A model generated the notes under the pieces. It saw only the letters and a list, made by a program, of their open reading frames with translations, had not been told where the DNA came from and did no database searches. A DNA stretch of 64,000 nt from an uncultured Clostridia bacterium (GTDB lineage Bacteria > Bacillota > Clostridia > UMGS1810): NCBI GenBank assembly GCA_905210855.1, contig CAJLYL010000001.1, forward strand, positions 3,265 to 67,264, in the 5' to 3' direction. The stretch's first letter is position 1. Every line of letters starts with the position of its first letter. Positions 17,691 through 25,349 of this stretch are shown here, in pieces. A program made the position numbers and the translations under genes.

Positions 17691-19142
17691 ATGAAAAAGA
17701 TAATTTTTGCACTTCTTATCATCGTGCCGCTCCTGATTGTGACAGCCGCATATGCCGACTTCGGAATAAGACTTTATATAAACGGAAATGAAATACAAAG
17801 CGATGTGCCGCCAATGATAATAAACGACCGCACAATGGTTCCGGCGAGGGTGGTTTTTGAAAACTTAAATGCCGCCGTAGACTGGAACTCCGACACAAGG
17901 CAGGTCACGGTGAAAAGTGACGGCGGAACAAACATAGTGCTGACGATAGGCGAAAAACAGGCGACGGTCGGCGGCAAAACGGTGACTATGGACGTTGCCC
18001 CCATGATACTCTCCGACAGAACCATGCTGCCGATTCGTTTTGTGTCCGAAAACTTGGGTTACGATGTCGATTGGAATCCGACATCGAAATCAGTGTACAT
18101 AAGCGAGCCGCAGCCGAGGTATACAAACGAGATTAAATCGGTAGATATAAACGACGGAGAAAACAGCAGCTCTGTGGTGATAAAGCTTGCTTCTGCGGCA
18201 AATCCGCAGGTGATGACCCTGGAGTCGCCGTACCGCATAGTGCTCGATTTTGCTGCGGCAAGCATAAACGGCAGAGACACCGACAAAACGGTGGACGGAG
18301 TGTACATCTCGAAGCTGCGTTGGGCGCTGCACGACGATTACTCCAGAATTGTGATAGAGCCAAACGGCAACAGGGAATATGAGATAACCGGCAGCGGAAC
18401 CGACAGCATAACGGTGAGAGTAAGCGGCGGAACGGCGGACGCGGTCACTCCGTCAAAGCCGGACGAAAAGCCGCCTGCGGAAAATCCGGGCACAAATACC
18501 GGCACGGCAATTCCCGTGACGGGTGAATATATCGTAGCGATAGACGCCGGACACGGCGGCAAGGATGTCGGTGCAATAGCCAAGGACGAAAACGGCGATA
18601 CCATAACGGATTCAAACGGCAACCCGATACTCACGGAGAAAACCGTGAATCTGTATATCGCGCGAAAAATCCGCGACAACCTTGTTGCAAAGAATGTTAA
18701 AGTAATAATGACGCGTGATGACGACACATTTGTCGGCACAAATATGGAAAATCTGCTTGCACGTGCAGAGATGGCAAACAACGGCGGAGCGCAGCTGTTT
18801 GTCAGTGTGCACAACAACTCGGCGGCAAGCCCCAATGCTACGGGCACGGAGATTTGCTATACCTCGCAGAGCACGGGAGCGAGTGGAATAACGAGCAGGG
18901 AGCTTGCACAGAATATTCTCGAACCTCTTGTTAATGCCACGGGACTTGCAAACAGAGGATTGGTGGACAGACCGAATCTGGTAGTGCTCAAGTACACGTC
19001 TATGCCGGCGGTGCTGCTCGAATGCGGATTTGTCAGCTGCGCGAAAGACCGCGAGGTGCTCATGAGCACAGCAAAGCTCGATGAGATTGCAGCTGCCGTG
19101 GCGGACGCGATTGTGGTGAGCCTGGGGAAACTGAAACGCTGA
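17691..19142 (+). CDS. N-acetylmuramoyl-L-alanine amidase with copper-amine-oxidase-like and AMIN domains
   Basis: A 483-aa exported cell-wall hydrolase that cleaves the amide bond between MurNAc and the stem peptide. The signal peptide is MKKIIFALLIIVPLLIVTAA. Residues about 25-145 are a copper-amine-oxidase N-terminal-like domain with the repeated phrase NDRTMVPARVVFENL and SDRTMLPIRFVSENLGYDV. Residues about 150-255 are an AMIN domain, then a Pro/Thr linker. The Amidase_3 domain covers about 280-480: zinc ligands in DAGHGG (His about 288), ILTEKT (Glu) and SVHNNS (His), and the catalytic Glu in LLECGF (about 444). All key residues are present, so it should be active. Start ATG at 17691 follows GGAAGGAT. 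Confidence 0.92.
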   Translation: MKKIIFALLIIVPLLIVTAAYADFGIRLYINGNEIQSDVPPMIINDRTMVPARVVFENLNAAVDWNSDTRQVTVKSDGGTNIVLTIGEKQATVGGKTVTMDVAPMILSDRTMLPIRFVSENLGYDVDWNPTSKSVYISEPQPRYTNEIKSVDINDGENSSSVVIKLASAANPQVMTLESPYRIVLDFAAASINGRDTDKTVDGVYISKLRWALHDDYSRIVIEPNGNREYEITGSGTDSITVRVSGGTADAVTPSKPDEKPPAENPGTNTGTAIPVTGEYIVAIDAGHGGKDVGAIAKDENGDTITDSNGNPILTEKTVNLYIARKIRDNLVAKNVKVIMTRDDDTFVGTNMENLLARAEMANNGGAQLFVSVHNNSAASPNATGTEICYTSQSTGASGITSRELAQNILEPLVNATGLANRGLVDRPNLVVLKYTSMPAVLLECGFVSCAKDREVLMSTAKLDEIAAAVADAIVVSLGKLKR

Positions 19143-19255
19143 TTCATAATGCATAATTCATAATTGCGGGGCAAATTAACATTTAACCGTAGGGAATGGT
19201 AAGTGACAGTTCCGTGCCGACGCTTGATTAACAAAAAATTGCCGGGAGGCACGAA
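19143..19255 (+). repeat. Intergenic repeat pair: A+T-rich ATAATTCATAA unit and CCGTAGGGAA unit
   Basis: 19142-19165 is an A+T-rich unit (ATTCATAATGCATAATTCAT) that recurs in related form at 24.8, 29.6 and 30.8 kb. 19173-19214 (AAATTAACA, then CCGTAGGGAA and GTTCCG) is a degraded copy of the hairpin unit at 52.67-52.71 kb. GGGAGG just before the ATG at 19256 is the ribosome site of the next gene. Confidence 0.6.
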
Positions 19256-20277
19256 ATGGCAAGACGAAAAAATACAAACAGAGATAATGCGGATAAGGAA
19301 ATAAAGGGAGTAAGCATAAATGCAATTAACCTTGCATTTGTGTTTGTTGTCATACTTTTTTCGGCGGCAACCATGTTCAATAATTATGCCGTGCAGCAAA
19401 AACACATGAGGTCGTTTAATCTGCAAAAAGCGCTCATTGCGTGCAGTGACGCCGCAAACGCCCTAAAGGACGAATCCGACAGTCTTACGCTGTGTATAAA
19501 TACATACCTTGAGACGATCTCTGCCGACGATATGAACGAGTATTACTCCATAATAGACAATCATCTGCGCGAACTCGAGGTGCAGCGTGCGGAGAAGTTC
19601 AATGTGGACTGCACCACACTCAGACAGGCACTTGATCTTTCAAACGAGCTTGCCGGGCATGAGACTCATGCATTTGCACTGGTGGCGACGGCAACGGGCA
19701 CCATAGCCGATACGCCGGAACAGGTGAGGGAATATAAGCTTACCGATGATGAAAAAGCACTTACCGCCGATGAAAAAAATCAGGCTTGCTCATGATATTA
19801 TACACAGCGAGGAATACAATAATTATAAAAAGAGGATATACGCAAGGAGTGTTTGTGTTCCTTGATGTGGACGATTTTAAGACCATAAACGACACTTACG
19901 GTCACGATGCCGGTGACGCGGTGCTGCGTCAGCTTGCGGATGTTATAGCCGAAGTGTTCGGCGGCGAAGCTTTCATAGGTCGTTTCGGCGGCGACGAGTT
20001 TGCGGTGTGGATTGATGACGCATCGGTTCATGATGAGAGTTACATCAAGGTGAAGATAAGAGAAATCAACGCGGCGTTCACCCATGACGGCAAGCGCCCG
20101 ATGAGGATAACCGTGAGCGCGGGTGCGGCGATGTGCTGCTGCGGCGACAAGTATGCCGATGTCATAAAGGCGGCGGACAATGCTCTCTACGAGGTGAAAA
20201 ATCACGGAAAGAGCGCCTGTCTGGTCTGTCGTGTCTCCGACAGTGTGCGTATTCAAAACAAAGAGGTAGCAAAATGA
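19256..20277 (+). pseudogene. Diguanylate cyclase (GGDEF) pseudogene with frameshift and internal deletion
   Basis: The first part (19256-19795) encodes a basic N-terminus, one membrane segment (about residues 23-43) and an extracytoplasmic helical sensor, then stops. Skipping one A in the A7 run at about 19774-19780 restores a natural continuation (IRLAHDIIHSEEYNNYKKRI) in another frame. From about 19845 a third frame carries the GGDEF domain: FLDVDDFKTINDTYGHDAGD, then FIGRFGGDEFAVW and a normal end. The second membrane segment and the start of the GGDEF domain (usual DxLTGLxNR) are missing. An intact gene would have made c-di-GMP; the active-site motif survives but is cut off from sensor and membrane. 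The stop overlaps the LysR start (ATGA). Confidence 0.8.
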
Positions 20278-21194
20278 ACATATTGCACTTGAAATATGCG
20301 GTGGAAGTCGCAAACACCGGTTCAATAAACAAAGCGGCGGAAAATCTGTATATGAATCAGCCAAACTTAAGCCGCGCCATAAAGGAGCTTGAGGATTCGC
20401 TCGGGGTGACGGTGTTCGAGCGCACATCAAAGGGCATGAAGGTCACGCCCGACGGCGAGGAATTTCTCGGCTATGCGCGCAAGATACTCAAGCAGATAGA
20501 TGAGGTGGAGGCAATCTACCGCCACGGCAGGAGCGACAAGCAGAGATTTTCCATATCAGTGCCGCGCGCGTGTTACATCTCGGACGCTTTTGCAAGGTTC
20601 ACAAAAGAAGTTAAGGGCGAGTCTATGGAACTGTTCTACAAAGAGACTAACTCCATGCGCGCAATAAACAACATACTCCACGCGGACTACAAGCTCGGCA
20701 TAATCCGCTATGCGTCCAATTATGACAGGTATTTTAAAAATATGCTTGACGAAAAGGGACTTGCGTATGAAATGATTACCGAATTTCGCTATGTACTTGT
20801 GATGAGCGCACATCACGCCCTGGCGGACAGGGAGCAGGTGAAAATGGCGGATCTGGAGCCGTATATAGAGATTGCCCACGCCGATCCGTATGTGCCGAGC
20901 CTGTCTTTCTCGGCGGTGAAAAAGGAAGAGCTGCCGGACAACATACACAGGCGGATATTTGTGTTTGAGAGGGCAAGCCAGTTTGAACTGCTCAGCTCCA
21001 ACACGGACACCTTTATGTGGGTGTCGCCCGTGCCCAACCGTCTGCTCGACCGCTACGGATTGGTGGAAAAACGCTGCGACGAAAACAAAAAAACATATAA
21101 AGATGTGCTGATATATCGCAAGGATTACAGGCTATCGAAGCTTGATGATTTGTTCATTACCGAGCTGTGCAGCTCAAAAAGGAAATATATTTGA
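20274..21194 (+). CDS. LysR-family transcriptional regulator
   Basis: A 306-aa protein of normal LysR length. Residues 1-60 are the winged helix-turn-helix (LKYAVEVANTGSINKAAENL, then NQPNLSRAIKELEDSLG and FERTSKGMKVTPDG). The remainder is the periplasmic-binding-like effector domain, with little sign of a particular ligand. ATG at 20274 overlaps the stop of the degenerate GGDEF reading frame by 4 nt and is preceded by GAGGTAG, so it may be translated by coupling. It precedes adhE in the same direction, but a 151-bp gap with its own operator separates them, so a link to adhE is only possible. Confidence 0.88.
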   Translation: MNILHLKYAVEVANTGSINKAAENLYMNQPNLSRAIKELEDSLGVTVFERTSKGMKVTPDGEEFLGYARKILKQIDEVEAIYRHGRSDKQRFSISVPRACYISDAFARFTKEVKGESMELFYKETNSMRAINNILHADYKLGIIRYASNYDRYFKNMLDEKGLAYEMITEFRYVLVMSAHHALADREQVKMADLEPYIEIAHADPYVPSLSFSAVKKEELPDNIHRRIFVFERASQFELLSSNTDTFMWVSPVPNRLLDRYGLVEKRCDENKKTYKDVLIYRKDYRLSKLDDLFITELCSSKRKYI

Positions 21195-21305
21195 ATTTAT
21201 TGCACAAAATAATGTTTGAAACCGAGTTAGCAGCAGTCGGAAATGGATATATCGTCAATGACATATCGGTATATATATTTTACATTTCCCGACAGCTCAA
21301 AAGTG

Positions 21306-21321
21306 TGTTAAAATTTTAACA
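21306..21321 (+). promoter_or_regulatory. Rex-type operator upstream of adhE
   Basis: A perfect 16-bp palindrome, TGTTAAAATTTTAACA, ends 24 bp before the adhE start. It matches the known Firmicutes Rex site TTGTTAAnnnnTTAACAA with one terminal mismatch. Rex represses adhE in several Clostridia and is released when the NADH/NAD+ ratio rises. A second, looser inverted repeat (GTCGGAAATG / CATTTCCCGAC) brackets 21237-21294 in the same gap. Confidence 0.75.
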
Positions 21322-21345
21322 AACAAAGCGAAAGGGGAAACATTT

Positions 21346-24027
21346 ATGGATAAGATTTATGTAGACAGCGTTGAGAAGCTGGAAGAAGCTCTCGCGCGCA
21401 CAAGAGAAGCACAGAAAAAATTTGCAACATTTACTCAGGAGCAGGTAGACAAGATTTTCTTGGCAGCTGCCTCTGCGGCAAACAAAATGCGTATCCCGCT
21501 TGCTAAACAGGCTGTTGAAGAAACAGGCATGGGAGTTGTGGAAGATAAGGTTATCAAGAACAACTACGCTGCCGAATATATTTACAATGCATACAAAGAT
21601 GTTAAGACCTGCGGCGTGTTGGAAGAAGACAAGGCTTACGGCGTGACCAAAATCGCAGAGCCTGTCGGCATTGTTGCGGCGGTTATCCCGACCACAAACC
21701 CGACTTCGACCGCAATATTCAAGACCCTCATCTGCCTTAAGACAAGAAACGGCATCATCATCAGCCCCCATCCGAGAGCAAAGCTCTCCACCATCGCGGC
21801 TGCGAAGGTCGTTCTTGACGCGGCTGTCGCTGCGGGTGCACCCGAGGACATCATCGGCTGGATAGATGTGCCCAGCCTTGATATGACAAACCTTCTTATG
21901 AAAGAGGCTGATCTCATACTCGCAACGGGAGGTCCCGGCATGGTTAAGGCTGCATATTCCAGCGGAAAACCTGCTGTGGGCGTTGGCGCCGGCAACACTC
22001 CGGCAATCATAGACGAGTCTGCCGACATCATACTGGCGGTGAACTCGATTATTCACTCAAAGACATTTGACAACGGCATGATCTGCGCGTCCGAGCAGTC
22101 CGTCATCGTCCACAAGAATGTGTACGACGCGGCAAAGGCTGAGTTTGCAAAACGCGGCTGCTATTTCCTCGACCCCGAGGAGACCGAGAAGGTGCGCAAG
22201 ACCATTATCATAAACGGTGCGCTCAATGCGAAGATAGTAGGACAGAAGGCGCACACAATAGCTGCACTTGCAGGCGTGGATGTGCCCGAGGGCACCAAGA
22301 TCCTCATCGGTGAAGTAGAGTCGGTTGACCTCTCCGAGGAGTTTGCACACGAGAAACTCTCTCCGGTGCTCGCAATGTACAAGGCGCAGGATCTTGAGGA
22401 CGCTTTTGCCAAGGCAGAGCACCTCATCGCAGACGGCGGCTACGGTCACACATCGTCAATATATCTCGACGCCGTAAACGACAGAGAAAAGATAAAAAAA
22501 TTCGAGGCGCGCATGAAGACTTGCAGAATCCTCGTGAATACTCCCTCATCTCAGGGCGGTATCGGCGACCTTTACAACTTCAAGCTCAGACCGTCTCTCA
22601 CACTCGGCTGCGGCTCATGGGGCGGCAACTCCGTCAGCGAGAATGTCGGCGTAAAGCACCTTATAAACATCAAAACTGTTGCCGAGAGGAGAGAGAATAT
22701 GTTGTGGTTCAGAGCACCTGAAAAGGTATATTTGAAAAAAGGTTGTCTGCCGGTTGCACTTACCGAGCTTAAGACAGTCATGGGCAAGAAGAAAGCTTTC
22801 ATCGTTACGGACAGCTTCCTTTATCACAACGGTTACACCAAGCCGATTACAGATAAGCTTGACGAAATGGGCATAGCGCACACCACATTCTTTGATGTTG
22901 CCCCTGACCCGACGCTTGCCTGCGCAAAAGAGGGTGCAAAGCAGATGAGAGACTTCGAGCCTGACTGCATCATAGCACTCGGCGGCGGCTCCGCAATGGA
23001 CGCCGGCAAGATTATGTGGGTTCTCTATGAGCACCCCGAGGCAGACTTTATGGATATGGCTATGCGCTTTATGGATATCAGAAAGAGAGTATACACCTTC
23101 CCGAAGATGGGCGAGAAAGCTTACTTCATAGCTATCCCGACATCAGCAGGTACAGGTTCCGAGGTTACTCCGTTTGCGGTTATCACGGACGAAAAGACGG
23201 GTGTTAAATATCCGCTGGCAGACTATGAGCTGATGCCGAAGATGGCTATTGTGGACGCAGATTTCCATATGTCCGCTCCTAAGGGCCTCACTTCTGCATC
23301 CGGTATTGACGCGGTATCCCACGCACTTGAGGCTTATGCTGCAATGCTCGCAACAGACTTTACAGACGGCCTTGCGCTCAAGGCTCTCAAGATTATATTT
23401 GAATATCTCCCCCGTGCATACGACAACGGACAGAATGACCCTGTTGCACGTGAGAAGATGGCAAACGCAGCTACAATGGCAGGTATGGCATTTGCAAATG
23501 CATTCCTGGGAGTATGCCACTCTATGGCACACAAACTCGGCGCATTCCACCATCTGCCGCACGGCGTAGCAAATGCGCTCATGCTTGAAGAGGTGCTTCG
23601 TTTCAACGCGAGCGAGACTCCGGCAAAAATGGGTACTTTTCCGCAGTATGACCATCCGCACACCCTGGCACGCTATGCCGAGGTTGCAGATTATCTCGGT
23701 CTCGGCGGCAACACCGATGAGGAGAAACTCGAGAACCTCATCAAAGCTGTCAACGACCTTAAGGCAAGAGTCGGCATAAAGCCCACCATCAAGGACTACG
23801 GCATTGACGAAAAAGATTTCCTCGACAGACTGGACGACATGGTTGAGCAGGCATTTGACGACCAGTGCACGGGCGCTAACCCGAGATATCCGCTCATGAG
23901 CGAGATAAAGCAGATGTATCTGAATGCTTATTACGGCGGAAAACACTTTGCCGAGGCGGATTTGCCCGGAAGTGAAAAGAAAGCAGCAAGCCGCACAACA
24001 AAAGGCGGAAAAAATAAAAAGAACTAA
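21346..24027 (+). CDS. adhE: Bifunctional acetaldehyde-CoA / alcohol dehydrogenase AdhE
   Basis: An 893-aa fusion enzyme of the usual AdhE length that converts acetyl-CoA to acetaldehyde and then ethanol, using two NADH. Residues 1-440 are the aldehyde dehydrogenase half, with NPTSTAIFKTL and the catalytic Cys about 247 in FDNGMICASEQS. Residues about 450-870 are the iron-dependent alcohol dehydrogenase half: GGGSAMDAGKIMW, GTGSEVTPFAVIT, and the metal-binding region GIDAVSHALEAY and CHSMAHKLGAFHHLPHG. The C-terminal tail is Lys-rich. AdhE forms cytoplasmic filaments (spirosomes) in other bacteria. AAAGGGG precedes the ATG, and the Rex-type palindrome upstream indicates redox control. The gene is strongly codon-adapted, consistent with high expression. 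Confidence 0.97.
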   Translation: MDKIYVDSVEKLEEALARTREAQKKFATFTQEQVDKIFLAAASAANKMRIPLAKQAVEETGMGVVEDKVIKNNYAAEYIYNAYKDVKTCGVLEEDKAYGVTKIAEPVGIVAAVIPTTNPTSTAIFKTLICLKTRNGIIISPHPRAKLSTIAAAKVVLDAAVAAGAPEDIIGWIDVPSLDMTNLLMKEADLILATGGPGMVKAAYSSGKPAVGVGAGNTPAIIDESADIILAVNSIIHSKTFDNGMICASEQSVIVHKNVYDAAKAEFAKRGCYFLDPEETEKVRKTIIINGALNAKIVGQKAHTIAALAGVDVPEGTKILIGEVESVDLSEEFAHEKLSPVLAMYKAQDLEDAFAKAEHLIADGGYGHTSSIYLDAVNDREKIKKFEARMKTCRILVNTPSSQGGIGDLYNFKLRPSLTLGCGSWGGNSVSENVGVKHLINIKTVAERRENMLWFRAPEKVYLKKGCLPVALTELKTVMGKKKAFIVTDSFLYHNGYTKPITDKLDEMGIAHTTFFDVAPDPTLACAKEGAKQMRDFEPDCIIALGGGSAMDAGKIMWVLYEHPEADFMDMAMRFMDIRKRVYTFPKMGEKAYFIAIPTSAGTGSEVTPFAVITDEKTGVKYPLADYELMPKMAIVDADFHMSAPKGLTSASGIDAVSHALEAYAAMLATDFTDGLALKALKIIFEYLPRAYDNGQNDPVAREKMANAATMAGMAFANAFLGVCHSMAHKLGAFHHLPHGVANALMLEEVLRFNASETPAKMGTFPQYDHPHTLARYAEVADYLGLGGNTDEEKLENLIKAVNDLKARVGIKPTIKDYGIDEKDFLDRLDDMVEQAFDDQCTGANPRYPLMSEIKQMYLNAYYGGKHFAEADLPGSEKKAASRTTKGGKNKKN

Positions 24028-24045
24028 TATAAGGAGGCAGCGGGT

Positions 24046-24795
24046 ATGAAACTGGATAAGGTAATTGCAGTAAGAAATTCCAAGACGGTTTATCGTGACG
24101 GCGACCTTTGTGTAAAGGTATTTGATGAGGATTTCTCAAAAGCCGATGTTCTCAACGAGGCGCTTAACCAGGCGCGCATTGAGGAAACGGGACTTAATAT
24201 ACCTAAGGTTCACGAGGTTATGACGATTGACGGCAAGTGGGCGATAGTGTCCGACTATATCAAGGGCAAGACGCTTGCACAGCTCATGGAGGAGCACCCC
24301 GAAAAGAAAGACGAGTATATCGAACAGCTGGTTGACCTTCAGCTTGAGGTGAACTCCAAGGAGTGCCCCTTGCTCAACAAGCTGCGCGACAAGATGCAGA
24401 CTAAAATCAGTCAGACGCAGCTCGACGCCACCACGAGATATGAGTTGCACACAAGGCTTAACGGAATGCCCAAGCACAACAAGGTATGCCACGGCGATTT
24501 CAACCCGAGCAATATCATCATTACCGATGACGGCAAGGCGTTCATCATCGACTGGTCACACGCTACGCAGGGCAATGCGTCCGCAGACGCAGCGAGAACT
24601 TATCTGCTGTTCTGGCTCGACGGCGATATAGACGGTGCCAAGAAATATCTTGACCTCTTCTGCCAAAAGAGCAACACCGCAAAGCAGTATGTGCAGAAAT
24701 GGATGCCGATTGTTGCGGCGTCGCAGTCAGTCAAGGGCAATGACAAGGAGAAAGAGTTCCTGCTTTCCTGGGTTGATGTCGTGGACTATGAGTAA
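24046..24795 (+). CDS. Small-molecule kinase-like (APH/choline-kinase fold) protein
   Basis: A 249-aa protein with the aminoglycoside-phosphotransferase/protein-kinase-like fold. The catalytic loop is CHGDFNPSNIII (about 147-158) and the metal-binding motif is FIIDWSHATQG (about 166-176). The N-terminal half resembles a reduced kinase N-lobe (VYRDGDLCVKVFDEDFSK; WAIVSDYIKGKTLAQLMEE). It is probably a cytoplasmic small-molecule kinase; nothing identifies the substrate, and antibiotic resistance should not be assumed. It lies 18 bp after adhE with its own AAGGAGG ribosome site and is very likely in the same transcript, so a link to ethanol metabolism is plausible but unproven. Confidence 0.75.
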   Translation: MKLDKVIAVRNSKTVYRDGDLCVKVFDEDFSKADVLNEALNQARIEETGLNIPKVHEVMTIDGKWAIVSDYIKGKTLAQLMEEHPEKKDEYIEQLVDLQLEVNSKECPLLNKLRDKMQTKISQTQLDATTRYELHTRLNGMPKHNKVCHGDFNPSNIIITDDGKAFIIDWSHATQGNASADAARTYLLFWLDGDIDGAKKYLDLFCQKSNTAKQYVQKWMPIVAASQSVKGNDKEKEFLLSWVDVVDYE

Positions 24796-25085
24796 TGCGG
24801 AATTATGAATAATGCTGAATTCGGAATGCGGAATTCGGAATGACGGAAAGCCTCCCTTGCCCTAAAGGGAGGTGCCGCCATATTGGCACATGAATCCCCC
24901 GGTCAGTGCGTAGGGGCGGGGTTCTACTCCGCCCGATTGGTGCGAAATTGACAAAACACGGGCAGAGCAAAGCCCTGCCCTACGACGGTTGGGCGGTAGA
25001 AATGTGTGATTAATGAATGGTTGCGCGCAAAATAATAAATGAATAATGAATTGCACCTAAAGGTGCATTAAAAAGGAGATTTGTC
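24796..25085. repeat. Repeat-rich intergenic region between the adhE and hydrogenase operons
   Basis: Four repeat types follow one another. 24795-24845 is an A+T-rich unit with GAATTCGGAATGCGGAATTC. 24849-24875 is a hairpin CCTCCCTT/AAGGGAGG. 24909-24984 is a 76-bp MITE-like unit with inverted ends CGTAGGG/CCCTACG and two internal hairpins. 25052-25067 is the hairpin TGCACC-TAAA-GGTGCA directly before the ribosome site AAAAAGGAG of the next gene. No convincing promoter or terminator was recognised. Confidence 0.7.
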
Positions 25086-25328
25086 ATGAAAATAACTGTA
25101 TGTATCGGCAGCTCATGTCACATCAAGGGTTCACGGCAGATTGTAGAGCAGCTCCAGCACTTCATTTCGGAAAACGGACTTAAAGATAAGGTCGAACTCG
25201 GCGGAACATTCTGCATGGGCAGATGTCAGGACGGCGTCTGTCTCACTCTCGACGACAAGTTTTTCTCCGTTACGCCCGAGACGATAAAGGACTTTTTCGA
25301 GGAAAATGTCCTCAAGGCTCTTGCCTGA
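25086..25328 (+). CDS. Thioredoxin-like [2Fe-2S] ferredoxin (NuoE C-terminal type)
   Basis: An 80-aa protein with the four-cysteine pattern of thioredoxin-like [2Fe-2S] ferredoxins: CIGSSC near the N-terminus and FCMGRCQDGVC in the middle, matching the C-terminal half of NuoE/HydC subunits. It should be a small cytoplasmic electron carrier. It is the first gene of the hydrogenase cluster and lies 21 bp before the sensory hydrogenase; stand-alone versions are known in this position next to group C sensory hydrogenases, so it probably exchanges electrons with that protein. AAAAAGGAG precedes the ATG. Confidence 0.88.
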   Translation: MKITVCIGSSCHIKGSRQIVEQLQHFISENGLKDKVELGGTFCMGRCQDGVCLTLDDKFFSVTPETIKDFFEENVLKALA

Positions 25329-25349
25329 TTCGGAAAGGATGTGACGAGT

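Noticed and set aside
24046..24795. Aminoglycoside resistance gene
   Set aside because: Only the general kinase fold is shared; the gene is part of the adhE transcript and lacks features of known resistance enzymes.
24796..25085. CRISPR-like array
   Set aside because: The repeats are different palindromic units, not regularly spaced identical repeats with unique spacers, and no cas gene is near.
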